Origin: Melieria omissa
Taxonomy: Eukaryota; Arthropoda; Insecta; Diptera; Ulidiidae
Direction: 5' to 3'
NCBI GenBank assembly: GCA_963971225.1
Contig: OZ020270.1
Span: 28,333,123-28,397,122, forward strand
Length of the DNA: 64,000 bases
Made by a program: the position numbers and the translations under genes. Below are positions 53,476 through 62,472 of the stretch, piece by piece; position 1 is the first letter of the stretch, and each line of letters begins with the position of its first letter. The notes below the pieces were generated by a model. That model made no database searches. It had not been told where the DNA came from and saw only the letters and a list, made by a program, of their open reading frames with translations.

Positions 53476-53476
53476 A

Positions 53477-53808
53477 AGTTACGTCACAGGCAATGTCCAG
53501 CGATAAGATTCGATCCTCGACATTGCCAGCTCCTAAACAAACAGATAACGTGGCAATAAATTGGGTAACATAAAGAAATGTAACCCGAGCAGTCCAGATG
53601 TTCTAAACCATCTAAGCAATCCTAAACCAACTGATAAGAATTGTTTGGATGAGTCGTAAAAGAAGGGACCGCATCAAATAGAGATAAGAAAAATATTTTA
53701 AGATAAACAAAAATGTAAACTAGTATTTAAGAGGATATTTTTGAAAAATAAATGAGAACATATTTAGACTCCGAAGAGTTCAGTTGTTTTCCATTTAAAA
53801 ACGTAATT
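53477..53808 (+). repeat. errantivirus B 3' LTR
   Basis: 332 bp, followed by the CGCG duplication and the rest of the element A LTR. Confidence 0.9.
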
Positions 53809-53812
53809 CGCG

Positions 53813-53936
53813 CACGTCAACATCTAAATAACTAAAGTGAACTGAAATACGAACTGAATTTAAATTACTCGAATTAAATTGTGCTTAAATCGAATTGTAC
53901 TTGAATTAAATTGTAAAATAAATCCCACAACCCACA
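53813..53936 (+). repeat. element A 3' LTR, second part
   Basis: Continues CACGTCAACATC and ends CCCACA at 53936, followed by TCTA, the partner of the duplication at 17264. The complete LTR would be about 337 bp. Confidence 0.9.
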
Positions 53937-54572
53937 TCTATGACTTTTTTATTTACGTTACCGGTAACTATTATTTTGAAAAACATTTTTTTACGTTGCT
54001 TCATAACTTTTATTTATGATTTTTTTTCATTTACGTTGCCGATAACTATTATTTGAAAGAAAATATTTTTTACGATGCCTCATAACGTTTATGAAAGAAA
54101 TTTTTTTTATTTACGTTGCCTTACCACATTTTGAGTATGAATTGATTTTTAATTGTTTATTTGTGGGTGGAAATTAGGTTTCTGCAGTTAATTTGCGTTG
54201 GTCGATTTAAAACCATTAAAAATTAATTCATATCCAAAATGTAGTAATTCAACGTAAAAACTTTTGTTTTCAAAATAATAGTTATCGGCAACGTAAATGA
54301 AAAAAAAGTCATAAATAAAAGTTATGGAGCAACGTAAAAAAAAAATCTCTCAAAATAATAGTTATCGGTAACGTAAATTAAAAAATTCATAAATAAAAGT
54401 TATGAAGCAATGTTAAAAACAAAAATCCCAAAATAATAATTATCGACAACGAAAAATATACTTATTACTTATAAGAGTTATTATGCAAGTCAAAAATATT
54501 AATTACATAATAATAGTTATAGGCGACGTAAAAAATGTCTTATTGGGAATAACTATTATAAAACAATATTTT
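53937..54572. repeat. long inverted-repeat (foldback-like) element, rest of left arm, loop and right arm
   Basis: Left-arm subrepeats (ATTTACGTTGCCGATAACTA) run to about 54125. A ~115-bp spacer follows. The right arm from ~54240 carries the reverse complement (TAGTTATCGGCAACGTAAAT). The left arm started at about 17090 before element A split it. Arms are roughly 350 bp. No coding capacity. The type of element (foldback or large MITE) is not settled. Confidence 0.75.
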
Positions 54573-54584
54573 TAGAAATTCCTT

Positions 54585-54960
54585 AGTTTAAGTAAGGTTG
54601 CGGTGGCTGCCTCTATAAGAGACACACTCGGAGGCCTGAAAGGCCCATTGTGATACCACATATTTCACCCGTTTTTGAACTGTGTATGCACACATACAGC
54701 ACACATTTCAAGCGGATGGGGAAGGGGGGGAGGGGGACCTACAGTTTAACGCCGAATCCGAACGGCGATTGGCAGTTTTTTGTTCACACTTGGAGGTTTT
54801 GCCATTGCCTGCCAAGAGCGCACTTGTGCGATTCTTGTAATTCTCATTCCCTTCATGTGGATAGCGATAGAAGTAGATGAGTTGTTCACCAGCCCGAGCC
54901 AGGAATCGAACCTGGAGCCTTTGGTATGAGAAGCCAGCGCGCTACCCGCTTGAGGCCGAC
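54585..54960 (-). mobile_element. tRNA-derived SINE, full length, LOA-type 3' tail
   Basis: On the minus strand the head (54960 to ~54885) looks like a tRNA: an A-box-like TAGCGCGCTGG and a B box GGTTCGATTCC inside a CCAGG...CCTGG stem. A unique body follows. The last ~70 bases match the 3' end of the LOA LINE (GTGGTA.CACAATGGGCC, TAGAGGC, CCAC, AACCT.AC). The exact 12-bp duplication TAGAAATTCCTT flanks it at 54573-54584 and 54961-54972. Pol III transcription from the head is inferred. Confidence 0.88.
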
Positions 54961-55029
54961 TAGAAATTCCTTGAATATGGGCAATTTTTTTATTCCCAAA
55001 AATATGGATAATAATTATTTTAGGTCTCT

Positions 55030-55330
55030 GAATGTAACTAATTTTAAACTAATTTATAACTAGTCCTTTTCTGTACAGGACTGATTACAAATTAGTTATT
55101 TTGCTTGAAAAGAAGTGATTATTTTAACGTGGCGATGTCCTAGCAGCACATCAATTGTCTACCTCTGCATGACTTCCCAACTAGTTTATAACTAGTTGTT
55201 TCCAAACCAATTAATAATTAGTCCGCAATGGACTGATTTGAAACTAGTTGTTTTGTGACTAGTTAAAAATTAGTTAGTTTGTAACTGATTTTAAACTAGT
55301 CAAATAGTAACAAATTAAAAATTACTTGCA
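55030..55330. repeat. cluster of AACTAGTT-like palindromes
   Basis: ACTAGT and close variants (AACTAGTT, AATTAGTT, AACTAATT) occur many times in about 300 bp, often paired as AACTAG..TATAACTAGT. No coding sequence. It could be an eroded MITE or a tandem motif array. Confidence 0.5.
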
Positions 55331-57572
55331 TATAACCCCATTAAATGAATTTTCAAATATACTGAATTAAATTCATACGATTGTGTTATTAAATGTTTTC
55401 AAAAACGAAGTACACTCTTTTTAAATAATATTTACAACTAATTACAAACAAAACAGCAAAAATGTAAACCATTTCATAAAAATAACAGTTCAAATCATTT
55501 TACAAGAAAAATTAATTTAAAGAAAGAAAAGTTAAAGAAAACAATTCTTCAGCCAGTTCACTTAAGGCACTAAGATATTAAATAAATTCAAGTTTAACGC
55601 CAGCAATAGCTGCTCTCAGCTCTTCCATGGGATCAGCTGCATTTATTGAATCTAGTTAAAAGAGGAACGAATTGTAGAATTCGTTATGGGAATATTATGC
55701 ACAGTGAATGTAATTTTGCATATGTGTACGTGCATACATACCAAGCAAAACGTTTACAAATGTGTTGTAGTCCTTCTTAAGCCTTTTCCCATTAGTCCCA
55801 AAAATGTTCACGGCTACAATGACAGCAGCTTACAGGCACGCTGTAATTTTCCGCGCACAAATGTTCCACTTTCACGTCTTCAGTCGTGCCTTCAGCCGCA
55901 TTTTCAATTCCACTTCTGTTTTTGTTATTTTGCGACAAATATTTTTTGATTTTAAGGCATTTTTTTTACTAATTAAATAATTTATTTTACACACCTCTTT
56001 AAACTACGCACTTATTTACACTTTTTCACGCGCACGCTTTGACGAAAAAACACGATATGGCGTCGTTAATGTTGCCAACCCATTGGATTCACTTACAAAT
56101 TCTAAGGATCGAAAACGTGACCCCAGAAAATATCAATTTTCAAACAATAGGCAACCCTTGTTCATCGCGCAGACGCCAATGGCGACTTGTCGTTTGTACG
56201 AACAACGCAACGAGTACGGTGCATGCGCTCGTGAACTCGCATCTCATACAAACAAACGTGTTGTATGGCGGGTACTGCTGGTAGTACCCTCTGTTATTGA
56301 CACCAGAACCCTCTGTTACTAACAGCAGAAATCTCTGTAACTTCGGCGTAACATGTGTGTAGAAGCAAAGAAAATAAACATACGAAGGCTTGTTTTTGGT
56401 TGCGCTCACTGCAGCGAGTCTGCGTTAGCACACTGCTGCGGCGTGGAATGATTGGGAGATGAAGACGATGTGCTGTTGTTGTTGTTGTTGCTTTGGCGAA
56501 ATGCTGAAATTGTAAAACGATTTCTATTTTTTGGCGGCTGGCTTTTGTTCTTCTTCTATAAGCCTGCACGGCGTTCCATATTGCTCCTGAACTCACTGCC
56601 GACTGTAGTGTGCGCAAAATCATAGAAAAGAAAATAAAATATGGCTGGCATGGCGACCTATATGATCGCAACAGGCAATAAAAAATATATAATAAGTAAT
56701 CAACAAAGACAATTAAAAAGGGAAGTTGGAAAGAAAGGAAGACGTTTTTATTAGCCCGTAATAATTTTCCGTCCCGTTCTTTGGAACTATTTTTACTGCC
56801 CACATATAATGCTTTCTTAAAAGAACTAAACTAAGAAAATCTTATATTGTAAATTTATGGTCGCATCATTCGCCATCGAGCCATTCAGGTGTAGAATATT
56901 TATACTATTTTTAAACGTAGGCATTCCTAAATCACAGTTTTCTTATGACAAAATACTTGTCTTATTATTAATTTCTTCTAGTGCTTTAGTAGTGCTTTCG
57001 ACATATTGAAAGTCAATAGACCTATTTAGGTTTTTCCATACAATCTTTTAACCCTTGGTTTGTCCGTTAGATTTCGATTTAAAAAAAAAATTAAAACACG
57101 TATCTAATTATTTCAAGTGTTTTTACGAATTTTGAAGTCAATTCAGCCATCAGTTAATTTTTTTTCGTAGTTTTTCTATATTCTCAAACTTGTAATCAAC
57201 CATGTGAAATAAACAAATAATTTTATTTCGAACTCGCCACGTAAACATATTTGTAAACATTTTAAATTGGAATCAACCGCCAAATTTTAAAATCAATCAA
57301 AGCGTTGGCCAGCAAAAAGCCATACACCACAAAGATTCGATTGATGGTGAGCTGACGGCAATCTGTGCAGCAAAAACCAATCGGCAACACAAAAAAGCAT
57401 ACACACAATAAACGACAACAACAAAAACATTAGCGAATCCCGAGTCATCTTCGTTGAAACGATGATGACGATGCCTTCGTTCGTTGTTTGTTTTTTGCTT
57501 GCGATTCGGCAAACAAGATCAAGAAACACATGCATGCAAAAAATGATTGAGCGAACACTACGCTGCAGAAAA
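55331..57572. other. no gene recognised
   Basis: A mostly AT-rich stretch. A minus-strand segment around 55640-55580 reads DSINAADPMEELRAAIAGVK after a splice-acceptor-like TTCCTCTTTTAACTAG, which might be a last exon of something, but no family is recognised. A (TTG)n run lies near 56471. Open frames at 56039-56803 and 57293-57535 overlap each other and lack motifs. Confidence 0.4.
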
Positions 57573-57686
57573 TGTTATGAACCTAACATTTTCAAATGCC
57601 TACGCTTCGCTCTTCCCGCTCGTATCATAGCAACCGAAAACACTTTTGCGACCACATGCGCGTTCTATATTACTTCATATTCTTTG
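57573..57686. repeat. repeat X, copy 2
   Basis: Matches 16116-16229 from TGTTATGAAC to ATTCTTTG. It is followed directly by a truncated Gypsy fragment. Confidence 0.75.
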
Positions 57687-57689
57687 GTG

Positions 57690-58158
57690 ATGGTTAACCG
57701 GACACTGGAAGAATACCTGCGGAAAGTGGTAGGCAGGAATAAAAAGGATTGGGACACGCATATCCCCCTCTTCCTGATGGCGTATAGGTCAGCCCCGCAC
57801 GACACTCACTCCAGCCCGAGCAGTGTTCGGCACAGAGTTGCGGTTACCCGCTGACTTGAAGTTCGGGGTAGTCAGCACGACGGGAGGCGCTAAGACGGAC
57901 TACGCGGTCAATAAGCGGGCGGAACTGGAGGAAATTCACCAGTTTATAAGGAGCCGCACCAAACTGGTCAGCGATAAGGTGAAAGCCAACTCAGTAGGTT
58001 TCCAAGAAGGCGATCTGGTAATGCTCTACAACCCGCAGCGGAGGAAAGGGTTGTCTCCGAAACTTCAAGCGTCATTGGAAGGACCTTACGAAGTCGTGAC
58101 TAGGATTAACGACGTGGTATACAGGATTCAACGTTCAGCAATAGAGGCGCCAAGCTGA
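57690..58158 (+). pseudogene. element D integrase C-terminal part, frameshifted
   Basis: The first frame reads NRTLEEYLRKVVGRNKKDWD and LFLMAYRSAPHDTHSSPS. A shift near 57820 moves to a second frame with FGTELRLPADLKFG, FQEGDLVMLYNPQRRKGLSP and GPYEVVTRINDVVYRIQ. A further shift follows near 58135. Zinc domain and catalytic core are absent. Confidence 0.82.
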
Positions 58159-58243
58159 AGGTGGTCAATTTGGAGCGCCTGGCGCCTTATCACAGCGGAA
58201 CCTCGGCACTTGTTCGGGACGAACAAGTCTAAGTGGTGGGCAG

Positions 58244-58675
58244 TGTAACGATAAGACAGTCTGTCGCTGTGCAAAGCAGCCCTGCCTCTACGCGCCGTGC
58301 TATAATTCAATCTGGCAACGACGGCCGCGATAATAAGGGAAACTTTTAGTCCAACCTGGCAATGATAGCTCGCGACCATCATGGAAACCTTTAGTCTACT
58401 CTAGCATGTGCGAGAACGATCTGCGCGATAACCGGACAGGTATAAAAGGCAGCCGGGTGCGGCGCAGCGAGTCAGTCTGATTTTGACTAGTGAAGGTGCC
58501 ACACGGAGTAATTAAGCAAATAATTAAGTGTAAAGACAGTAAAGTGTAAAATTTGTGAAATAAAGTGATCGCTGGTTTTTATTGACTGCGTTTGAGAAAC
58601 TAAGTGTGTTTTGTTTATTTCAAATTACGCAATGCAGAGATACGTACTAGCCCACTAGAACCAGTATTCGTAACA
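58244..58675 (+). repeat. element D 3' LTR
   Basis: TGTAACGATAAGAC...ATTCGTAACA. A TATAAAAG box lies near 58440 and an AATAAA near 58558. A GGTGGGCAG polypurine-like tract precedes it, as in G1. Confidence 0.85.
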
Positions 58676-58709
58676 ATATGTTATAACATGCAGGCTTTCG
58701 AATTAGCAA

Positions 58710-58712
58710 ATT

Positions 58713-58743
<31 letters not shown>

Positions 58744-58905
58744 GCCAATGAACAAATGTCCTTACTGACTATAGGATATAATAATTATTACAAACTATAA
58801 GTTACTTAAACTATTCAACAGCAAACCCTTCGGAAGTGACAGATCCAAATCGGTAACATTGTTTAATTCCGAGAAGGCCCTATATAGAGGTGCATTTCTT
58901 GCATA
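58710..58905 (-). mobile_element. 5'-truncated LINE 3' end with TAAA-repeat tail
   Basis: On the minus strand about 36 codons (RNAPLYRAFSELNNVTDLDL) end in a stop at 58796-58798. A short 3' UTR and a (TAAA)n tail (58710-58744 on the plus strand as TTTA) follow. The look is that of a Jockey/CR1-like LINE end, but too little is left for a clade. Confidence 0.5.
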
Positions 58906-59072
58906 ATTTTTTTTGTGGATAACAGAGCTTTGCTCAAAATATACATGGCAATGGGAATGACTTCATTTAATTTAGGCTTGGCAGCGAATGGGTTACAATT
59001 TATTTTGACACCGTTTTCTCTTAATGAAATTACTTCCTCACAAAACTCTGCCATAAAGTCATCCACGTTTAA

Positions 59073-59389
59073 CACGTTCACGCCAAGGCCGATTTTCATT
59101 GTTTTTGCTGTGAGGCGGCGCTGAAATTAATGCCGTGCTTCATCTGGCTTTCATTAAATGTTTTTAATGAAAATACGGTAAATTGTCATTATTTTAATTT
59201 TCAGTGCCTAATAGCACAATCGAATGCGTACCAACGGCATTACGCGTCGCCCGATTTGACAATGTAGTGCGGGCCACCGGCGATACGCGTCGCCCGATGA
59301 GACATTCTAGTGCGGGCCACCGGTGGTACACGCCGCCCGATGAGAGAGTCTAGCGCGGGCCCCTGGTGGCCCGCGCCGGCGTGAACGTG
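59073..59389. mobile_element. piggyBac-type MITE with TTAA duplication and GC-rich repeats
   Basis: TTAA|CACGTTCACGCC at 59069-59084 and GGCGTGAACGTG|TTAA at 59378-59393 form a perfect 12-bp inverted repeat with TTAA on both sides. The 317-bp insert lies in the coding frame of the surrounding gene fragment, which continues across it. It contains a GC-rich 43-bp tandem repeat. Confidence 0.85.
59238..59376. repeat. 43-bp GC-rich tandem repeat, three units
   Basis: Units of the form ACGCGTCGCCCGATGAGACA then TTCTAGTGCGGGCCACCGGTGGT. It is strongly CpG-rich in an AT-rich neighbourhood. Confidence 0.8.
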
Positions 59390-60330
59390 TTAAGTGTTTT
59401 GCCATTCTGGAAAAGCATTCTATTAGAAATGGACGTTTGTTAGGAAAACCTACGACAGAACCTAATATTGGCCATAAAACCCTATTTGAACTTCTAAATA
59501 ACTTAAGGCCATCAATGCCGACGTCAATTAAAACTTCTTGGACATTAAAGAGCTGCAATGGATGATTCATTTCTGCCTACACACAGTGTGATTCGATGAT
59601 TGACTGATTGCCAGCATTCACTGTAGTAAGAGAGCAGTATGAGAATGACAACAAAATGCAAACCGCAATGGCAGTCAACACTCAATTGCTTGTCTCTGCA
59701 AGGCATGCACTGTTTTCTCTCTGCTATATGCACTGCATGGCACAATAAACAAGGTAAAAGCATCCCCGCAACGCCAAAAACCACATGTATTTTGTTGGTA
59801 GGATCGTCTATCGCTACTGTCAAATTCAGCTGTCATTTTCCGACGAAAGAGGGAGAAAATGAAAACAGACAAAAGTGATTGTTGCCAGACGGTGCTGTAT
59901 TTGAGTGAAAAAAACGGGAAAAGTGCTCAGGTCAGTTGTTTTCAGTCAGGTATTTTCATTTCAACCGATGCGGCAACACCGCACCACTGCTGACACCGAC
60001 GATTTTGACAGAAGCGATAAACGATCAGCCGGTGGCTTGCTACAACCTTGTAGTTGAACCATGATACACTGCAAGCAATGCTAATAAATTGTTGACAGTG
60101 CGTAACGGGCCAAAATGCTACCTGTACACTGAATGCAATGAGTGATTACAAGAAGAGTTTGCTACTTGACACGCGTAATTAAGTAAGGGAGTTTCGTAAA
60201 ACATTTAGGTTTCTGACAAAATACCAATTAAAATGGAGGTTATTTATTGAAATAAATAATTTAAATGTAATATTAATGTAATATATAAATGTTATTTTAA
60301 AAAATTAATTAAATGTAATATTAAAAAATA

Positions 60331-61901
60331 CATTAGTCAGAATAAGTTTGCGTACAAGCAAGTCAAAATTATGTTATGATTAATTTTGACCTCAAAAATG
60401 GGTTCTTTGCTTATAAAAACGTATCCACATTTTTCATATATGCTTTAACTGCTCTTTTTGTTCTGTTTTAGATGCATTAAAATAATAATTCTCCATGTAT
60501 TCTTATTTATTAACAGTATACTCACAAAACGGAGCAGAATAAGTTTCCGTACAAAACTAATAACGGGAATTTCCAGTTATGCTTTTTATTTTTATTTGGA
60601 AATTTGTATTCCATTGAGCAGTAAACGGACTTGTAAATTTTTTTTAAACGTATATGTGCTTGAAATTATATAGAAAGCAATAGAACCCAAGCGAAAAAAA
60701 TTAAAATGGATAAAAGGATAATCTTACTAAATCTTTCCTAAATTGACAAAAAATTTTGTGAAATTAGAGAAATTTTTGGAAGAGCACATTCGTTATTCCA
60801 AAAAGCCATCTTAAATCACAAAAAAACAGAAAATCTTCCTTCGTGACTACGATCTGGCCATTTTCCTAAGCTACCCAGGCAATAGGATTAGATTGTTTTG
60901 CGATCAGTGCATCATAATATAAGGCTAGCTGCATCCGATTTCTTCAGAAATGTATAGAAATATTTTATAAAACCCAGTAGCAGTGACTTTATAAGAAAAG
61001 TCCTGAAATAAACAAATTTTCTCTACATAACAGCATGTAAGAATCTCATATTTAGCTTACTAACAAGGAGCACATAATTGCTTTTGTGAAAGAGTCCATC
61101 AAAGGGTCTAGAAAACCACATTTCCAGGACTATGTGTTTTTATCTATGGAGAAGGAAGATTTATTGTTCTCTGATAATGGTTTAGCATATTTGGCATTAA
61201 AAGGCATCAACTAATTTGAAGAGGATTCAGTTAACAAAAATCTGACATTAACAGCAAAGCATAGCATTTGAGGGGGTATGGTATGGGACTGCATGTCTAG
61301 TAAAGGAGTGGCTGTGTTGTTTTATTTATAAATGGTTCCGAGGTGGCATCTACATATTGTAAAAGCTTATGCAAGCCAAAGTTTCAAAATCTTGGATCAG
61401 GTTCCAACATTTCATTCAACTTTACGATGACCTTAAGGCGCAATGCATACGATGCGAAGCTATTTTTGCTATTAACTGGCTCAACAAAGTTGAAAAAGTT
61501 CCTCCCTAGTCACTTAACGTGCATCTAATTGAGTATATAAGGGGTTTACTTGAACCCTGAGCCCAAAAACACTCCATCTTCAAAGATATAGTAAATCAAT
61601 ATAACAATTCAAGGATATAACAAAATAGCCGCTGAAAAAAACTTAGTTTCAATTACATTTTAACTACATAACCTTATCTGGTACGCAAACTTTTTCTGAG
61701 GTGAATTCATAACATATTTTGTTTTTGGCTTTTCTTTTACAGTTTGGTCAAGTTTTTCATATTATTATCTTAATGGAATGAAATAACTAACTTTACGGAA
61801 GAAATAAAAAATATTTTATTTTTGAAAAATAACTTTAACTGATTTATTTTTCATATGAAAAAGCTATGTACCCCTCGTACGCAAACTTATTCTGACTAGT
61901 G
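60331..61901 (+). mobile_element. Tc1-like element, inactive
   Basis: Inverted ends CATTAGTCAGAATAAGTTTG(CGTAC) at 60331 and the reverse complement of CACTAGTCAGAATAAGTTTG at 61901 match at 24 of 25 positions. TA flanks both sides (60329-60330, 61902-61903). 1,571 bp, close to a full Tc1. It lies within the hAT-like element. Confidence 0.88.
60706..61560 (+). pseudogene. Tc1-like transposase, heavily mutated
   Basis: From an ATG at 60706 the frames give IREIFGRAHSLFQKAILNH (a helix-turn-helix region with a K-type linker), later MVWDCMSSKGVAV, which corresponds to the conserved VWG-x-S block before the second catalytic Asp, and an NWLN remnant of the third region. Stops and shifts are frequent. 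Not functional. Confidence 0.7.
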
Positions 61902-62472
61902 TATATGTTGTTACAATATTATTGTAGTTTTTAGTCTAGCAATCAGCTAACCAACGCCATCATTAAAATAAAAATTTTGAAAAATGATGATGATTAGATG
62001 CACAAGTAAATATAATTTAATTTTTCTGTTCAATTTTTTATGTCCATAAAACACAATAGTTTTAATTTAGGTGAAAATATTTTATTTGTAAATTCATATG
62101 AAATTTAATTTGAATTAAATACCATTAAAAAAACTCAAAAATATGCGTGATTATTACAATAACAACAAAGCACTAATTGTTTGTTTTAGTATAACCAAAG
62201 AATATTTTTCCATACTTTTTGGTATAACTTACTGCATTCAGTGTCATTGCAGTAAATTTCATTGCCTTTACTGTGCATTGCCTTTAGTGTGTTCGCACAC
62301 ACTAATGTTATAAAGCAACAAAGACTCAGCTCTCATATGTCATGCACACACATGTTTTGCTTCTCTTCGCTGGCAGCTCTGATTCGATCTGTTTGCACTG
62401 AGCAAGTGCAGTGCCGTGCAAAGAGAGAGAGTGTCTTGAAACAGCTTTCAAATGCACAATTGCAGCTCTCTA

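Larger units (their letters stand above)
48300..53808 (+). mobile_element. ZAM-like errantivirus B (endogenous insect retrovirus), defective
   Basis: Two 332-bp LTRs (48300-48631 and 53477-53808), AGTTACGTCAC...CGTAATT, flanked by CGCG (48296-48299, 53809-53812) within a GGCGCGCGC target. AGTTA/AATT ends, a PBS that overlaps the LTR end, a remnant of an env gene and insertion at CGCG are all features described for the ZAM group. Reverse transcriptase, RNase H and most of env are missing and a piggyBac-like element sits inside, so it is defective. Confidence 0.88.
17268..53936 (+). mobile_element. Gypsy-type provirus A, expanded to 36.7 kb by nesting and duplication
   Basis: The outer ends are TGTGGGGTCGG at 17268 and ...CCCACA at 53936, with TCTA on both sides (17264-17267, 53937-53940). 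Internal parts in order are the 5' LTR (present twice through duplication I), the leader, gag, protease, RT-RNase H (present twice through duplication II), integrase and the 3' LTR. Insertions within it are a P element in the 5' LTR, element C in gag, a LOA LINE in the integrase region and errantivirus B in the 3' LTR. Without these the provirus would be a few kb. Its own frames also have a shift and a stop, so it is dead. Confidence 0.88.
57687..58675 (+). mobile_element. Gypsy fragment D: integrase C-terminus plus 3' LTR (G1 relative)
   Basis: The fragment starts abruptly next to repeat X, in the part of integrase where the catalytic Glu block would be. It runs through the C-terminal domain to a 432-bp LTR (58244-58675). 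The coding part is close to G1 (QEGDLVMLYNPQRRKGLSP), but the LTR is clearly diverged, so it is a sister subfamily. Confidence 0.85.
58906..59545 (-). pseudogene. C-terminal part of a repeated arthropod gene family, split by a MITE
   Basis: The frame reads VLIDVGIDGLKLFRSSNRVL and GFPNKRPFLIECFSR (59545-59394). It resumes beyond the TTAA MITE as VDDFMAEFCEEVISLRENGV (59072-58920). An IDGL-LF-SS motif followed by a PF-I-- block belongs to a multi-copy protein family that I recall from arthropod genomes, probably transposon-derived. I cannot give it a secure name. The N-terminal part lies at 62473-62874, beyond the hAT-like insertion. Confidence 0.6.
59546..62472. mobile_element. hAT-like non-autonomous element, interrupted by a Tc1 fossil
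   Basis: The ends are TAAAGAGCTGCAATGG at 59546 and, in reverse complement, TAGAGAGCTGCAATTG at 62472. The 8-bp string TTGGACAT flanks both (59538-59545 and 62473-62480). The 8-bp duplication and TAGAG-type ends suit hAT. Apart from the Tc1 copy inside (60331-61901) it is about 1.35 kb without recognisable coding. It splits the gene fragment described at 58906 and 62473. Confidence 0.75.

Noticed and set aside
54885..54960. Genuine tRNA gene on the minus strand
   Set aside because: A and B boxes and a T stem are present, but the anticodon arm does not fold to a proper 7-base loop, and the unit continues into a SINE body with a target duplication and a LINE-like tail.
55700..56803. Possible host gene with first exon and promoter
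   Set aside because: Only a short peptide after a splice-acceptor-like site looks coding. No conserved domain, no consistent exon set.
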